Assembly (NCBI GenBank): GCA_030019105.1
Contig: JASEGY010000006.1
Location: 1-28,167 of the forward strand
DNA length: 28,167 nt
Source of the DNA: a bacterium
GTDB taxonomy: Bacteria; UBA9089; JASEGY01
Direction: 5' to 3'
Below are positions 1 through 7,669 of this stretch, piece after piece. Position 1 is the stretch's first letter; each line of letters starts with the position of its first letter. Both the position numbers and the translations under genes were made by a program. The notes beneath the pieces were generated by a model, which did not search any database, had not been told where the DNA came from, and was given only the letters and a program-made list of their open reading frames with translations.

Positions 1-66
1 GTTCGATATTCGATATTTTCCTCCGTCGCAAGCTTTCACAGTAAGGTGAACCATCATCCCGATGGT
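1..66 (-). repeat. Inverted copy of the repeat at 24053-24113
   Basis: The reverse complement of this stretch matches 24053-24113 closely, sharing TTCACCTTACTGTGAAAGCTT and a run of AATATCG heptamers. It is therefore a dispersed repeat rather than part of a gene. The remainder of 1-167 is non-coding. Confidence 0.75.
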
Positions 67-91
67 GCGTAATGTGACCAACCTTAAACTC

Positions 92-126
92 CTGCCCCCT
101 GCCCCCTGCCCCCTACCCCCTGCCCC
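92..126. repeat. Heptanucleotide tandem repeat CTGCCCC x5
   Basis: Five exact-period copies of CTGCCCC (one variant CTACCCC) lie just downstream of the stop codon of the minus-strand glycosyltransferase. It belongs with the many period-7 repeats of this window. Confidence 0.9.
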
Positions 127-167
127 CTGATCATTCTACCATGACTTTTGAAGAAGATACCAATATA

Positions 168-1127
168 TCACCATTTGGCTGATACTTTTTTCTGAATAAC
201 ACTCGAAAGAAGCCGTCCGCCCAGCAATGTTGGCCATGATGCGGCCACCGACCACATAAGCCATTTGACTCGTTTCGGGTAATGTAGCCACGCCCGGAAG
301 GCAGCTCCAGGCAGAAGGTCCGGCTCTTCGGACAACCGTCCCCGAATTCGTGCAAACTCCAGATTGCCGCGGGCTATGGCACACGATTGCTTGAAGAGAA
401 CCTGTTTTCGGCAAGATGGCCGTGTCAGCATCTTTTCGAGCACCGACAGATTGGACTCGGCGGTCTGCTGCGTATTTTTTATGGTATTTCCAGACCATAA
501 CCTGTATCGTACCAAGGGTTGCCAAACACCACGCGCCCACAGTTTCTCTTCGGCTATCCGCAACCATAAATCCCAATCCTCGGCAGCCCGAAATTGGGAA
601 TCGAATCCGCCTGCCCGCTGTATCGCATCATACCGGACCATCACGGTGGATGCCCCAAACAGGTTATGGAAAATCAGCCGCCTGAGAACATCGCCTTCCG
701 GGAATTTTTTTCTGTTCGAGTAGCGAATGCCCAAATCACTATAACCATCCCAAAGGTAATAATTGGTAAAGAGTAAATTGGCTTCAGTGTCATGACTGCT
801 TAGGGCAAACTGCTTTTCCAGTTTCTCCGGAAGCCAGATATCGTCGGAATCAAGGAAGGCGACCCATTTTCCTCTTGCTTCCACAATAGCCGTATTGCGC
901 GCCGCGCATACACCTGCATTTACCGGTTGCCGTATTACGCTTATCCTTGAGTCTGTTTCGGCAAGGTTTCGGGCTATTTCCCATGTGCCGTCTGTCGAGC
1001 TATCATCCACTACAATCAGTTCCCATTCCTGGCAGGTCTGGTTTCTGACGGAATTTATGGCGTTTGCCAGGAATTTTCCAGCGTTAAAAGCCGGCATTAT
1101 AACGGATACTACTGGCGAAAAAGACAT
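168..1127 (-). CDS. Family 2 glycosyltransferase
   Basis: This 319-residue protein transfers a sugar from a nucleotide-sugar donor to a growing surface glycan, probably at the cytoplasmic face of the inner membrane. The N-terminal GT-A fold is clear: VSVIMPAFNAGKF at about residues 7-19, the VVDDSSTDGT donor-binding motif at 39-48, and the metal-binding DSDD at 93-96 (LDSDDIWLP). The C-terminal third has no motif I recognise. It is the last gene of a minus-strand series with the CgeB-like transferase and the methyltransferase. In the reconstructed empty site it would start only 3 nt after the upstream stop codon, so the genes were probably one operon before the element at 1139-1350 inserted. 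Acceptor and sugar cannot be read from sequence. Confidence 0.92.
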   Translation of the reverse strand: MSFSPVVSVIMPAFNAGKFLANAINSVRNQTCQEWELIVVDDSSTDGTWEIARNLAETDSRISVIRQPVNAGVCAARNTAIVEARGKWVAFLDSDDIWLPEKLEKQFALSSHDTEANLLFTNYYLWDGYSDLGIRYSNRKKFPEGDVLRRLIFHNLFGASTVMVRYDAIQRAGGFDSQFRAAEDWDLWLRIAEEKLWARGVWQPLVRYRLWSGNTIKNTQQTAESNLSVLEKMLTRPSCRKQVLFKQSCAIARGNLEFARIRGRLSEEPDLLPGAAFRAWLHYPKRVKWLMWSVAASWPTLLGGRLLSSVIQKKVSAKW

Positions 1128-1138
1128 TGGTTAAATAT

Positions 1139-1350
1139 GTAAGCGTTCACGGGTTCAGGGTTCACGGTTCACGGTTGAGGAAAGCGGCGGCTTTGGCCAT
1201 CCTTTCGGCCACTATAGCGCTAAAGAAACCAGGTTTCTTGAAGAAACCTGGTTTCTGGAGGATCGCAATGGCCGAAACGATGAATCAAGGCCAAAGTGGT
1301 GAAAGACGCAACAACTCTGAACATTGAACCAGGAACCTGTGAACGATTAC
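1139..1350. mobile_element. Fold-back element, 8-bp TSD TTAAATAT
   Basis: A 212-bp long imperfect palindrome. The left end GTAAGCGTTCACGG pairs with the right end GTGAACGATTAC, and the arms contain TTCACGG heptamers and the GGCCATCCTTTCGGCC / GGCCGAAACGATG pair. The apex is the 33-bp double palindrome at 1224-1256. Direct repeats TTAAATAT flank it exactly at 1131-1138 and 1351-1358; the right copy includes the TAA stop codon of the CgeB-like gene. It separates two genes that were otherwise 3 nt apart. Confidence 0.9.
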
Positions 1351-2331
1351 TTAAATATGGAGTCCCATGCGTTTGAAGAGATCGGTAAATCTATGTTCGT
1401 ATGTGTGTTCGCGTATCGTACGGTTATAACCGGCTTCGCTAATGGCCTGACGCTCGGTGTCATGGCCAAGGTAGTAATGAATCTTGTCAATAAGATCAAG
1501 GATGTTATCAAAAACAACCACTTCGTGATTTGGGATGTAAAAATCATCAAGACGTTCAGCAGGGCTTGTTAGAAGGAAGCCTCCGCAACCTGTTACCTCG
1601 AAATTGCGTCCCTTGATCTGTTGCAATTGCGCACGGCTGCCCCGCCACAACCGCTTCCAGAAAGACGGCCGGCATGAGGCATTGGAGAGGTTCAGATTTA
1701 TGCGAGACTTGTTGAAAATAGCGATCATTTCCTCTTGTCTCACCCGGTCTTCAGGCCAGCCCGTACCACGGGTAACCACATATATTCCAGCATCCCGCAA
1801 CCGGGCAATCAGCTTCGGCCGGTCGCCGTGGGCCATCCCCACGAAACTGACATCATATTCAAACGGCAAGTTCAAGCGTCGGTAATGATAGTGATTACAT
1901 GCCCACTGGGTAAAAAGCGCATGGTTGTATCCGATACCGGCATACTTAGGCAGTGCCCAAGTATCCGTCGTTGCAACCCATCTGAAGGCATGCGCCCAGT
2001 GTCTGGAGAAATTATCAAACCGCCAATGATCATCGCAGAACCAGTTTAATGTGACGATTCCGGATTCCGTGATTGATCGTATGGCCTTATAGTCGAACTG
2101 ATCCGAAAACAGGCAACAGAACATTAGGTCCGGCCTTATTTCAGCCACCTTTCTGATGAGGCTTCTATTCATGCCATCCCGGCCCAACTTGGCCAGCAGA
2201 GTCATAAAGTCGAAATAAATCAGATCATGCCCCATGCACTCAAGCGTGCTGAAAAAATTGGCGTGCTCGAAGCTAACCCCTTGCTCCGGTCGGCCATAGT
2301 CATATTTCATTGCCACATACAAAATTTTCAT
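1351..2331 (-). CDS. CgeB/YkvP-type glycosyltransferase
   Basis: This 326-residue protein resembles the CgeB/spore-protein YkvP family of GT-B glycosyltransferases. The N-terminus MKILYVAMKYDYGRPEQG is a Rossmann-type start. Residues around 100-130 carry LNWFCDDHWRFDNF and WVATTD. The C-terminal half contains the Glyco_trans_1_2-like block, with FEVTGCGGFLLTSPAERLDD followed by VVFDNILDLIDKIHYYL and the terminal R-x-H-TYEHR motif. These features support nucleotide-sugar binding; the sugar is unknown. It lies between a methyltransferase gene and a family-2 transferase gene on the same strand, with a fold-back element in each gap. Its stop codon lies inside the target duplication of the element at 1139-1350. 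Confidence 0.85.
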   Translation of the reverse strand: MKILYVAMKYDYGRPEQGVSFEHANFFSTLECMGHDLIYFDFMTLLAKLGRDGMNRSLIRKVAEIRPDLMFCCLFSDQFDYKAIRSITESGIVTLNWFCDDHWRFDNFSRHWAHAFRWVATTDTWALPKYAGIGYNHALFTQWACNHYHYRRLNLPFEYDVSFVGMAHGDRPKLIARLRDAGIYVVTRGTGWPEDRVRQEEMIAIFNKSRINLNLSNASCRPSFWKRLWRGSRAQLQQIKGRNFEVTGCGGFLLTSPAERLDDFYIPNHEVVVFDNILDLIDKIHYYLGHDTERQAISEAGYNRTIREHTYEHRFTDLFKRMGLHI

Positions 2332-2350
2332 GTGTCCTGGATTACATTTT

Positions 2351-2605
2351 GTAACCGTTCACGGAACGCTGAAATTAGAAATTGGAAATTGGAAATTGGA
2401 AATTGGAAATTGGAAATTGAAAAGTATGGCCTTGTTCATCGTTTAGGCTACCAAAGCGCCGAAGAAACCAAGTTTCTTCAAGAAACCTGGTTTCTCTCGC
2501 CCTCATCTCGGGAAAAAGTGTAAAGCGATCTTCTGGACATTTACCAGCCGAATGAAACGAGGCCCAATTTCTAATTTCCAATTTCAGCGTTCCGTGAACG
2601 CTTAC
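2351..2605. mobile_element. Fold-back element with AAATTGG heptamers, no clear TSD
   Basis: A 255-bp inverted-repeat element. The left end GTAACCGTTCACGGAACG pairs with the right end CGTTCCGTGAACGCTTAC. The left arm holds seven GAAATTG heptamers (2371-2419) and the right arm their complement. The apex is a 33-bp double palindrome (2463-2495). No exact direct repeat flanks it, so the target duplication has either decayed or been lost. It lies in the gap between the methyltransferase and CgeB-like genes. Confidence 0.8.
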
Positions 2606-2614
2606 CTTTTTCAG

Positions 2615-3313
2615 TTATCGCTGAAACCAGAAACAGCCGCAACCGTATTTTTGATTGTCGGTCAGCTCGGGCGAGGCGTGTTCGATCACGCCTTCCTTGT
2701 CTGAGTTATCGGGAATCAGTGCAAATTCCCGCAACGTCAATTCTTGAAAGCTCCCCCGTATTTGTTCATGGGAATAAATACGGTGGGCATTGAAACGGAT
2801 TACAGGACGACCAACCGGAACCACGAACAAGAGTGTCCCACCCGGAGCCAATACCCTCATAAGCTCGCGCATCGCTTTCAGGTCTCCGTCCGGATCCAGT
2901 ACATCGCCATAACGCCCCAGACCTACATGTTCCACCACATGCATGCAAGACAACGACCTCAGGCTTTGATCAGAAAACGGAAGTGCCATCAAATTGGCCC
3001 GACCGGTGACCAGATTTCGAAGCGACAGTTTAGCGGGACGATAATCATAAAATTTTACTGGAATGAATGCCGAAACTATTGAAATAAAATGCAGGCTTGA
3101 GCCGATGTCCACATGTAATTCCGGCATGGTGCCGGCAAGCACTCGCGCTGCCCAAGCCGGGTGGTATAGGTAATGTGTGTCGAAGTTCGTGACACTCGTG
3201 CCATCATCAAGACACGGATACCGATCCTTCCATCGCAATCTGAAACGCGGAGATGCGTTATTTGACTGTCGTCTAAATTGCCGGTACTGGCGTATGAAAC
3301 CCAGGTAGTTCAT
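2615..3313 (-). CDS. DUF268-like SAM methyltransferase
   Basis: This 232-residue protein has features of the DUF268 group of class I methyltransferase-like proteins found in polysaccharide loci. HVDIGSSLHF (about 68-77) stands in the place of the glycine-rich SAM loop. LSCMHVVEHVGLGRYGDVLD (about 119-138) is the most family-specific stretch. ALMRELMRVLAPGGTLLFVVPVG-like sequence (about 147-167) is the usual post-motif region of SAM methyltransferases. It probably methylates a sugar or a glycan end. It is the first gene of the minus-strand glycan series, with no obvious promoter upstream because the flanking region is filled with repeats. The substrate is unknown and enzyme activity is inferred. 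Confidence 0.8.
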   Translation of the reverse strand: MNYLGFIRQYRQFRRQSNNASPRFRLRWKDRYPCLDDGTSVTNFDTHYLYHPAWAARVLAGTMPELHVDIGSSLHFISIVSAFIPVKFYDYRPAKLSLRNLVTGRANLMALPFSDQSLRSLSCMHVVEHVGLGRYGDVLDPDGDLKAMRELMRVLAPGGTLLFVVPVGRPVIRFNAHRIYSHEQIRGSFQELTLREFALIPDNSDKEGVIEHASPELTDNQKYGCGCFWFQR

Positions 3314-3346
3314 GGATAGCTTCGGATTCCTTAATTCTGTGCCTCT

Positions 3347-3362
3347 GTGGCTGGGCAGTTAC
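3347..3362. repeat. Isolated end of a GTAACTAC-type fold-back element
   Basis: GTGGCTGGGCAGTTAC here matches the right terminus of the element at 7670-8003 (GTGGCTGAGTAGTTAC), including the preceding GTGCCT phrase. No partner left end is visible, so it appears to be a remnant. Confidence 0.55.
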
Positions 3363-3378
3363 ATTTATATGAAATTAT

Positions 3379-3597
3379 GTAACTACTCAGCCACGAATGA
3401 ACACGAATATACACGAATAAAAACCAACACCTAAATTTAGCCGATGAGGCGAATAGAACACGGATTGTACGGATGAGACGGATAGACACGGATAATAAAA
3501 ATCAGTGAAAATCCGTTGAATCCGTGTCATCCGTGTTCTATAAAAATTCGTGATAATTCGTGTTCATTCGTGGTTAATAAGGAGGCTGTGTAGTTAC
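3379..3597. mobile_element. Fold-back element, 8-bp TSD GAAATTAT
   Basis: A 219-bp palindromic element beginning GTAACTACTCAGCCACGAAT and ending GGCTGTGTAGTTAC. Nested arms pair GAATGAACACGAAT with ATTCGTGTTCATTC and, further in, AACACGGATTGTACGG with GTGTCATCCGTGTT. Exact 8-bp direct repeats GAAATTAT lie at 3371-3378 and 3598-3605, proving insertion. The outer 16 bp are identical to those of the element at 7670-8003. Confidence 0.92.
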
Positions 3598-3720
3598 GAA
3601 ATTATAATAGTAATACCTTAAAAAGTCAAGGGGAATTCTGAAGTATTTGCTTTCCGTGATGCAGAGATGCATCGGTGGGAGCGCGAGCTACCGCATCTTC
3701 TCCTTTCAAGGATAGAGTAC

Positions 3721-3749
3721 TTGACAAATTTAAGATTGTTAGTTATAAT
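3721..3749 (+). promoter_or_regulatory. Consensus sigma-70-type promoter upstream of greA
   Basis: TTGACA (3721-3726) and TATAAT (3744-3749) are both perfect consensus hexamers separated by 17 bp. Transcription would start near 3756 and read through the 154-bp repeat at 3771-3924 before reaching greA, giving a leader of about 250 nt. No other promoter is evident between the repeat and greA. Confidence 0.75.
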
Positions 3750-3770
3750 TTATACTGACCGCTGGGGATA

Positions 3771-3924
3771 TATAGACTTCATGAAAAAGATTTTGGGGTT
3801 GGTTATCCTTTGGAGTTTAGGCTTTAGCCTTTCATAACTAATGAAATCCTAAAGGATTAACTCCGAAAGCTACATAACCTGTCTTGAATTCGCTTACCCC
3901 AAAATATTTATCTTAAGAGCTATA
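3771..3924 (-). mobile_element. 154-bp TA-flanked MITE-like repeat, copy A
   Basis: This is the reverse complement of the four other copies (16739, 18506, 22514, 26847) and is exactly the same length. The ends are TATAG and CTATA with imperfect terminal inverted repeats containing CTTAAGA and ATTTTGGGGT. One end (TATAGACTTCATG) is the most diverged of all copies. It sits in the presumed greA leader. Confidence 0.9.
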
Positions 3925-4005
3925 GATCGTCGCTGTGGCCATCAACCTTGTGGCAAAAGGGACGAGTTTATCCGAGAGGCTTCGACTTTTAAAAGGAGGC
4001 AAGAT

Positions 4006-4479
4006 ATGCCGCAGGTATTAACCAAAGAAGGATATGCGAAACGAAAGGCCGAGTTGGACTATTTAAAAAAGGTCAAGAGAAGGGAGATATCAAAGACCAT
4101 TGGTTTAGCCAGAGAACACGGAGATTTAAAGGAGAATGCCGAGTATCATGCGGCCAGGGAAGAACAGGCAATGGTTGAGGCAAAGATCAGACAATTAGAA
4201 AGCCAGCTTGCCGGCGCAACTATCTTAGATGAAGAGAGCCTCCCTGATGGTGAAGTCTGTATTGGGACTACGGTAAGATTGGAGGACATAGATAAAGGTT
4301 TAGAACTTACCTATACCTTAGTCAGCCCCGTAGAGGCAAACTTTAGTTCAGGGAAGATTTCTACAACCTCACCAGTAGCTAAGGGATTGATGAATAAAAA
4401 AGTAGGAGAAGTAGCCGAGATCAATGTCCCGGCCGGGATACGAAGATATAAGATACTTGAAATAAAGAAAGAGATCTAG
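4006..4479 (+). CDS. greA: Transcription elongation factor GreA
   Basis: GreA binds in the RNA polymerase secondary channel and stimulates cleavage of backtracked transcripts. The 157-residue length is typical. The N-terminal coiled coil (about residues 1-75) carries the family signature GDLKENAEYHAAREEQ with its acidic tip residues. The C-terminal FKBP-like domain ends in PVAKGLMNKKVGEVAEINVP. The start is well supported by AAAAGGAGG seven nucleotides upstream of ATG. A consensus promoter lies about 250 bp upstream with a MITE-like repeat in between. The gene is complete; the inverted repeat at 4476-4620 begins at its stop codon. Confidence 0.97.
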   Translation: MPQVLTKEGYAKRKAELDYLKKVKRREISKTIGLAREHGDLKENAEYHAAREEQAMVEAKIRQLESQLAGATILDEESLPDGEVCIGTTVRLEDIDKGLELTYTLVSPVEANFSSGKISTTSPVAKGLMNKKVGEVAEINVPAGIRRYKILEIKKEI

Positions 4480-4620
4480 CAGTCTGTCGGAGTGAAATAG
4501 AGAATCCCAATGTTCACGGCATCTTGTTGTAGTTGCAGAGCTTGCTCTGCCAAAACGTCGAGCAAGCTCGACCACTACAAAATTGCGCACAGATAGATTT
4601 TCTCTCCGACAGACTGCTAG
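4476..4620. repeat. Inverted repeat directly after greA
   Basis: CTAGCAGTCTGTCGGAG (4476-4492) pairs perfectly with CTCCGACAGACTGCTAG (4604-4620). An inner pair TTGTAGT...ACTACAA encloses two small hairpins (GCAGAGCTTGCTCTGC and CGAGCAAGCTCG). The repeat overlaps the greA stop codon and could fold in the 3' end of the mRNA. I found no target duplication. Confidence 0.8.
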
Positions 4621-4790
4621 GGCAACTACTCCCGCTCGGCGGAAGTTCTTCCCCAGTTTTAGAAACCAGGTTTTTTGAAAAAACCTGGTTTCTAAAGGCT
4701 CCTCAAACCGACGAGGAATTTCCGCCAGGCTGTACTACTCAGTCAGATAGTCAGAATCCCTAACTCCTGACTACTGGATACCTGAGATGT
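4621..4790. repeat. Repeat-rich intergenic region with 33-bp palindrome
   Basis: The 33-bp double palindrome (4661-4693) is flanked by imperfect arms (CGGCGGAAGTTC against GGAATTTCCGCC). The right arm, GGAATTTCCGCC followed by CTGTACTAC, recurs in diverged form near 16900 (GGAACTTCCGCC...CTGTACTAC). No gene is visible in 4480-4892. Confidence 0.65.
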
Positions 4791-4828
4791 CAAAAAAAAT
4801 GAGAAGTGCTGTCAATGCAAGATTTTTC

Positions 4829-4857
4829 TTGACAGGGGTGATATTCTATAGTAAAAT
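4829..4857 (+). promoter_or_regulatory. tRNA operon promoter
   Basis: TTGACA (4829-4834) and TAAAAT (4852-4857) with a 17-bp spacer stand 35 bp upstream of the tRNA-Leu gene, the expected place for a stable-RNA promoter. Confidence 0.75.
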
Positions 4858-4892
4858 AATTATAGAGGCGCAGAAGATTAAGGAAGCAACGG

Positions 4893-4980
4893 GCCGGAGT
4901 GGCGGAATAGGTAGACGCCTCGGACTTAAAATCCGATGAGACTTTGTCTCGTGCCGGTTCGAGTCCGGCCTTCGGCACCA
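4893..4980 (+). tRNA. tRNA-Leu (anticodon UAA)
   Basis: An 88-nt type II tRNA. The acceptor stem GCCGGAG pairs with CTTCGGC, followed by discriminator A and an encoded CCA. The anticodon loop is CTTAAAA with anticodon UAA. A long variable arm (TGAGACTTTGTCTCGT) and the T-loop GGTTCGAGTCC are present. Confidence 0.96.
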
Positions 4981-5001
4981 ATAATAATTAACAATTATCG
5001 T

Positions 5002-5076
<75 letters not shown>

Positions 5077-5085
5077 ATATTGAAG

Positions 5086-5256
5086 ATGAGCATTGAAACT
5101 TTTGAATGGTGCCTATTTATCATATTGTTAGCTATTACCTTGTGGGTCGGGATAGATCTTCAGCGAGATTCAAAAAGGCATCAGGAGAAAATAGAAAAAT
5201 TAGATGAAAGAATGGATAGTATTCTCAGGAAAATAATTTCTTCGTCTAAGTTGTAA
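5086..5256 (+). CDS. Small single-pass membrane protein between the tRNA-fMet copies
   Basis: A 56-residue ORF begins 10 nt after the CCA of the first tRNA-fMet. The N-terminal half, with FEWCLFIILLAITLWVGI (about residues 6-23), is a convincing membrane helix. The rest (QRDSKRHQEKIEKLDERMDS) is charged and probably helical or coiled. No strong Shine-Dalgarno is present, only TTGAAG. The layout suggests co-transcription with the tRNAs. I do not recognise a family; the strong membrane-plus-charged-tail layout argues for a real peptide, but it could be chance. Confidence 0.5.
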   Translation: MSIETFEWCLFIILLAITLWVGIDLQRDSKRHQEKIEKLDERMDSILRKIISSSKL

Positions 5257-5273
5257 GTATAGATTGTAAACGT

Positions 5274-5348
<75 letters not shown>

Positions 5349-5360
5349 ATATCAATTAAC

Positions 5361-5480
5361 GCAATACCGCAAAACTCGCCCAGAAATCACTTTGCCAGGC
5401 ATCTGGTAGTCTGGTGACTGGCGGTTACCAGACTACCAATCACCAAAAACAAGTTGTCGGGGTGACTTTTGCGGTATTGC
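5361..5480. mobile_element. Fold-back element with GCAATACCGC ends
   Basis: A 120-bp palindrome with ends GCAATACCGCAAAA and TTTTGCGGTATTGC and an inner pair TGGTAGTCTGGT / ACCAGACTACCA. The flanking 8-mers CAATTAAC (5353-5360) and CAATTATC (5481-5488) match at seven of eight positions, consistent with an aged target duplication. A further small hairpin of CAATTATCAATTAA against TTAATTGATAATTG follows at 5481-5514. Confidence 0.75.
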
Positions 5481-5627
5481 CAATTATCAATTAATAATTG
5501 TTAATTGATAATTGATATTATGACAGGCAAGCCGGGAAGGTGACATGACAGGATAGGCAGTGGGCTTGAAGATTTAATGCCTTTATCCTCTTTTGCTTTG
5601 AGATATTTTGTTGGAAAAACTTGCAGT

Positions 5628-5704
5628 GGCGGTGTAGCTCAGGTGGTTAGAGCACGCGGCTCATATCCGCGTTGTCCGGGGTTCGAGTCCCTGCACCGCT
5701 ACCA
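5628..5704 (+). tRNA. tRNA with CAU anticodon, probably elongator tRNA-Met
   Basis: A 77-nt tRNA with encoded CCA; the acceptor stem GGCGGTG pairs with CACCGCT and the anticodon loop is CTCATAT. The first base is paired (G-U), so it is not an initiator. The alternative is tRNA-Ile2, in which the CAU anticodon is modified to lysidine; the sequence alone does not settle this. Confidence 0.9.
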
Positions 5705-5834
5705 ATCTGCCGATTAAACATCTCGAAATCTCTGCAATCCATTAAAAAACGAAGAGTGTCATGTAATGCGCCATATTTTTGCTGTCTATGAATAATGGAA
5801 CCTTATATTTCATTCTTACCTTCCTGAATCTCCA

Positions 5835-5937
5835 GCCACAGATTGATCATCAAATATCGCTAAGTTGAAGAACCATTATATCCATTAGAGATAACCTATA
5901 GCAAAAGCTGTGTTTGCCGGGTTAATTCTTGTTAGGC
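5835..5937 (+). repeat. 108-bp cassette-boundary repeat, copy 1 (diverged)
   Basis: Shares GCCACAGATTG, CGCTAAGTTGA, GATAACCTATAG, TTTGCCGGG and the terminal GTTAGGCAC with the copies at 8370 and 9031. It lies directly upstream of higBA. 5705-5834 shows no gene. Confidence 0.75.
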
Positions 5938-5984
5938 ACAACTTAGTCAATGGACAGCTTTTAAGATAATGCTTTACAAACTCC

Positions 5985-6266
5985 ATGATTAAAACATTCA
6001 AGTGCAAGGAAACTGAGCGGATATTTAACGGGCAGTTTTCTCGACGCTTCCCCCAAGATATGCACCGTGTAGCGGCTCGCAAGCTGGAAATGCTGGCAGC
6101 AGCTACCGTGCTTGAAACATTGCGCCTTCCGCCTGGGAATCGACTTGAGTCCTTGAGCAGAAAACGTGTCGGCCAGCACAGCATTCGCATTAATGACCAG
6201 TGGCGCATCTGCTTTGTTTGGCGTGATGGTGATGCCTTTGATGTTGAGATTGTAGATTACCACTGA
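5985..6266 (+). CDS. higB: HigB family toxin
   Basis: This 93-residue protein belongs to the RelE/ParE superfamily HigB (plasmid maintenance system killer) group, ribosome-dependent mRNA endonucleases held inactive by HigA. The family pattern is complete: MIKTFKCKETERIFNG at the start, KLEMLAAATVLETLRLPPGNRLESL in the middle, and the diagnostic GQHSIRINDQWRICFVW followed by DVEIVDYH at the end. The higA gene follows after 9 nt, the usual toxin-first order of this family. The Shine-Dalgarno is weak. It lies just after a cassette-boundary repeat, so it looks like a mobile TA cassette. Confidence 0.95.
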   Translation: MIKTFKCKETERIFNGQFSRRFPQDMHRVAARKLEMLAAATVLETLRLPPGNRLESLSRKRVGQHSIRINDQWRICFVWRDGDAFDVEIVDYH

Positions 6267-6275
6267 GGTGATGTC

Positions 6276-6584
6276 ATGACTACACGAGAATTTGACCCGA
6301 TACATCCTGGCGAAATATTGCGGGAGGAATTTCTGAAGCCTATGGGAATTAGCCCATATCAATTGGCTAAGGACATTGGTGTCCCCCAATACTGGATTAG
6401 CGAGATTGCACATGGCAAGAGGAGAATTACATCTGACACGGCGTTACGGCTTGGACGCTTTTTCGGTATGGAGGCACAGTTTTGGGTCAACCTGCAAGCC
6501 AGGTATGACTTGCTCTGCGCTCAGGCAATGGTGGGATCCCGTATAGATCAAGAGGTTCGCCCATATGCGGCCGAAGCAGCTTAA
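6276..6584 (+). CDS. higA: HigA family antitoxin (XRE HTH)
   Basis: This 102-residue antitoxin binds HigB and represses the operon. The N-terminal signature FDPIHPGEILREEFLKP is typical of HigA. The helix-turn-helix spans about residues 28-60 (SPYQLAKDIGVPQYWISEIA, then GKRRITSDTALRLGRFFG), followed by FWVNLQARYDL. It is complete and pairs with the preceding higB. Confidence 0.95.
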   Translation: MTTREFDPIHPGEILREEFLKPMGISPYQLAKDIGVPQYWISEIAHGKRRITSDTALRLGRFFGMEAQFWVNLQARYDLLCAQAMVGSRIDQEVRPYAAEAA

Positions 6585-6587
6585 CTT

Positions 6588-6766
6588 AGCACTGGAGTTG
6601 AAGATGAGGACGTCCGTACTAAAACGCGGAACACATTAGCGTATGCAGAAGATGTGGTTAAAGGTGGTCAGACCTACGCATACGGCGAAGATCTCCCATG
6701 TGAACTTAGGGTAATGTGGGCAGGAGATGAACAACCTCCTTTCGATCCTGGTGACGACTTGTAGAG
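6588..6766 (+). pseudogene. Unrecognised gene remnant after higA
   Basis: In frame with, and directly after, the higA stop codon an open stretch encodes TGVEDEDVRTKTRNTLAYAE, then VVKGGQTYAYGEDLPCELRV and MWAGDEQPPFDPGDDL before a stop. Its composition looks like real protein, but it has no convincing ATG start. It may be the 3' end of a former gene joined here by recombination. Family unknown. Confidence 0.3.
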
Positions 6767-6873
6767 TATATGTAAAGAGGGGCATTGATCATCGTTTCGG
6801 CCAGTTATTTCATAGGGCGCTTTCCCGTAGATCAGATCTGTCGTTAGTTGCCAGTATCAAGCAAGAGAAACAT

Positions 6874-7116
6874 ATGAAATTTACTCAGTACTTTTTTTAT
6901 ACTCGACAACGAAATGACAGGAAAAACATCAAAATTGAATGGATTCGGTATACTATTGACAATCCAGCTAAGGAAGAGATACAATCTGATGGTCGAATTA
7001 GACGATGGGCTAAAATTTCAGAAGCAAACAACAAATATCTTCGTGTTGTTTTGTTGGAGGGCGGAGAAACTGTTCACAATGCTTTCTTTGATCATTCTTT
7101 TAAGGAGGAGTCGTGA
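6874..7116 (+). CDS. Putative toxin paired with DUF2283 protein
   Basis: An 80-residue protein from ATG 6874 (an upstream in-frame ATG at 6727 would add a stretch that does not look like the family). IEWIRYTIDNPAKEEIQSDG, RIRRWAKI, LRVVLLEGGETVHNAFFDHSF resemble the small DUF4258-like proteins commonly encoded just before DUF2283 genes. Its stop codon overlaps the start of the DUF2283 gene, which supports a two-gene TA-like operon. The toxin role is inferred from this arrangement, not proven. Confidence 0.7.
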   Translation: MKFTQYFFYTRQRNDRKNIKIEWIRYTIDNPAKEEIQSDGRIRRWAKISEANNKYLRVVLLEGGETVHNAFFDHSFKEES

Positions 7117-7331
7117 TGGAGATTAAATATTTCTCAGATACTGACACCGTGCTTGTCAATTTTACCAACAAGGAAGTTGTTGAGACGCGAGATTTAAGCG
7201 AGAATGTCTTGTTGGATTTAGACAAAAACGGCAACATTGTAAGCATGACTGTTGAGCACGCAAGACGACAAACTAACATGAACGACTTTTCTTTTCAGCA
7301 AATTCACAGCCCTGTTGCTCAGATGGCCTAA
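7116..7331 (+). CDS. DUF2283 family small protein (putative antitoxin)
   Basis: 71 residues. The start MEIKYFSDTDTVLVNF followed by EVVETRDLSENVLLDLDKNGNIVSMTVEHA is the DUF2283 pattern. ATG 7116 is preferred over GTG 7113 because AAGGAGGAG (7102-7110) is then ideally spaced. The start overlaps the upstream stop by one base, and its own stop overlaps the next ATG (TAATG), so translation is probably coupled across the three genes. Confidence 0.85.
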   Translation: MEIKYFSDTDTVLVNFTNKEVVETRDLSENVLLDLDKNGNIVSMTVEHARRQTNMNDFSFQQIHSPVAQMA

Positions 7332-7410
7332 TGAATCCTTATGTTCAACTTGTTCATCCGCTGGATGATTACCAGATAGAAGTGGTGTTCGAGAACGGTG
7401 AGCGCCAGAC
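7331..7410 (+). pseudogene. DUF2442 gene fragment (N-terminal 26 codons)
   Basis: MNPYVQLVHPLDDYQIEVVF plus ENGERQ is nearly identical to the first 26 residues of the intact DUF2442 protein at 8798-9034. After that the frame runs straight into the Shine-Dalgarno and coding sequence of a YgiT gene. The rest of the DUF2442 domain is missing, so this is a recombination scar with a usable start codon. Confidence 0.8.
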
Positions 7411-7498
7411 TGGAGGAGGAACCATGATTTGTGAGTTCTGCGGTGGTGAAACCCGAAAAAAGAAGGTTAAACGACAACATTGGCTACAAGGTAAGCTC

Positions 7499-7589
7499 GT
7501 ATCTTCTCAATAACTTGGGGCTCAGAAACCAGGTTTCTTGAAGAAACATGGTTTCTACCCGCAAGTGCCCCGAAATATTGAGAAGATAC
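7499..7589. mobile_element. 91-bp fold-back element inside ygiT-like gene
   Basis: Ends GTATCTTCTCAATA and TATTGAGAAGATAC form an inverted repeat with inner CTTGGGG/CCCC and the 33-bp double palindrome at the apex (7524-7556). Flanking 8-mers GTAAGCTC (7491-7498) and CTAAGCTC (7590-7597) match at seven positions. Its ends resemble those of the element at 26761-27041 (GTATCCTCTTCAAAT). Confidence 0.85.
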
Positions 7590-7669
7590 CTAAGCTCTAT
7601 ATCGTCGAAGACGTAGAGACAGAAGTCTGTATAACCTGTGGGGAGCGTTATTTTCACGCTACAGTTCTT

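Noticed and set aside
136..576. Minus-strand and plus-strand ORFs overlapping the glycosyltransferase.
   Set aside because: They are shadows of the real gene; they show no family motif or ribosome site.
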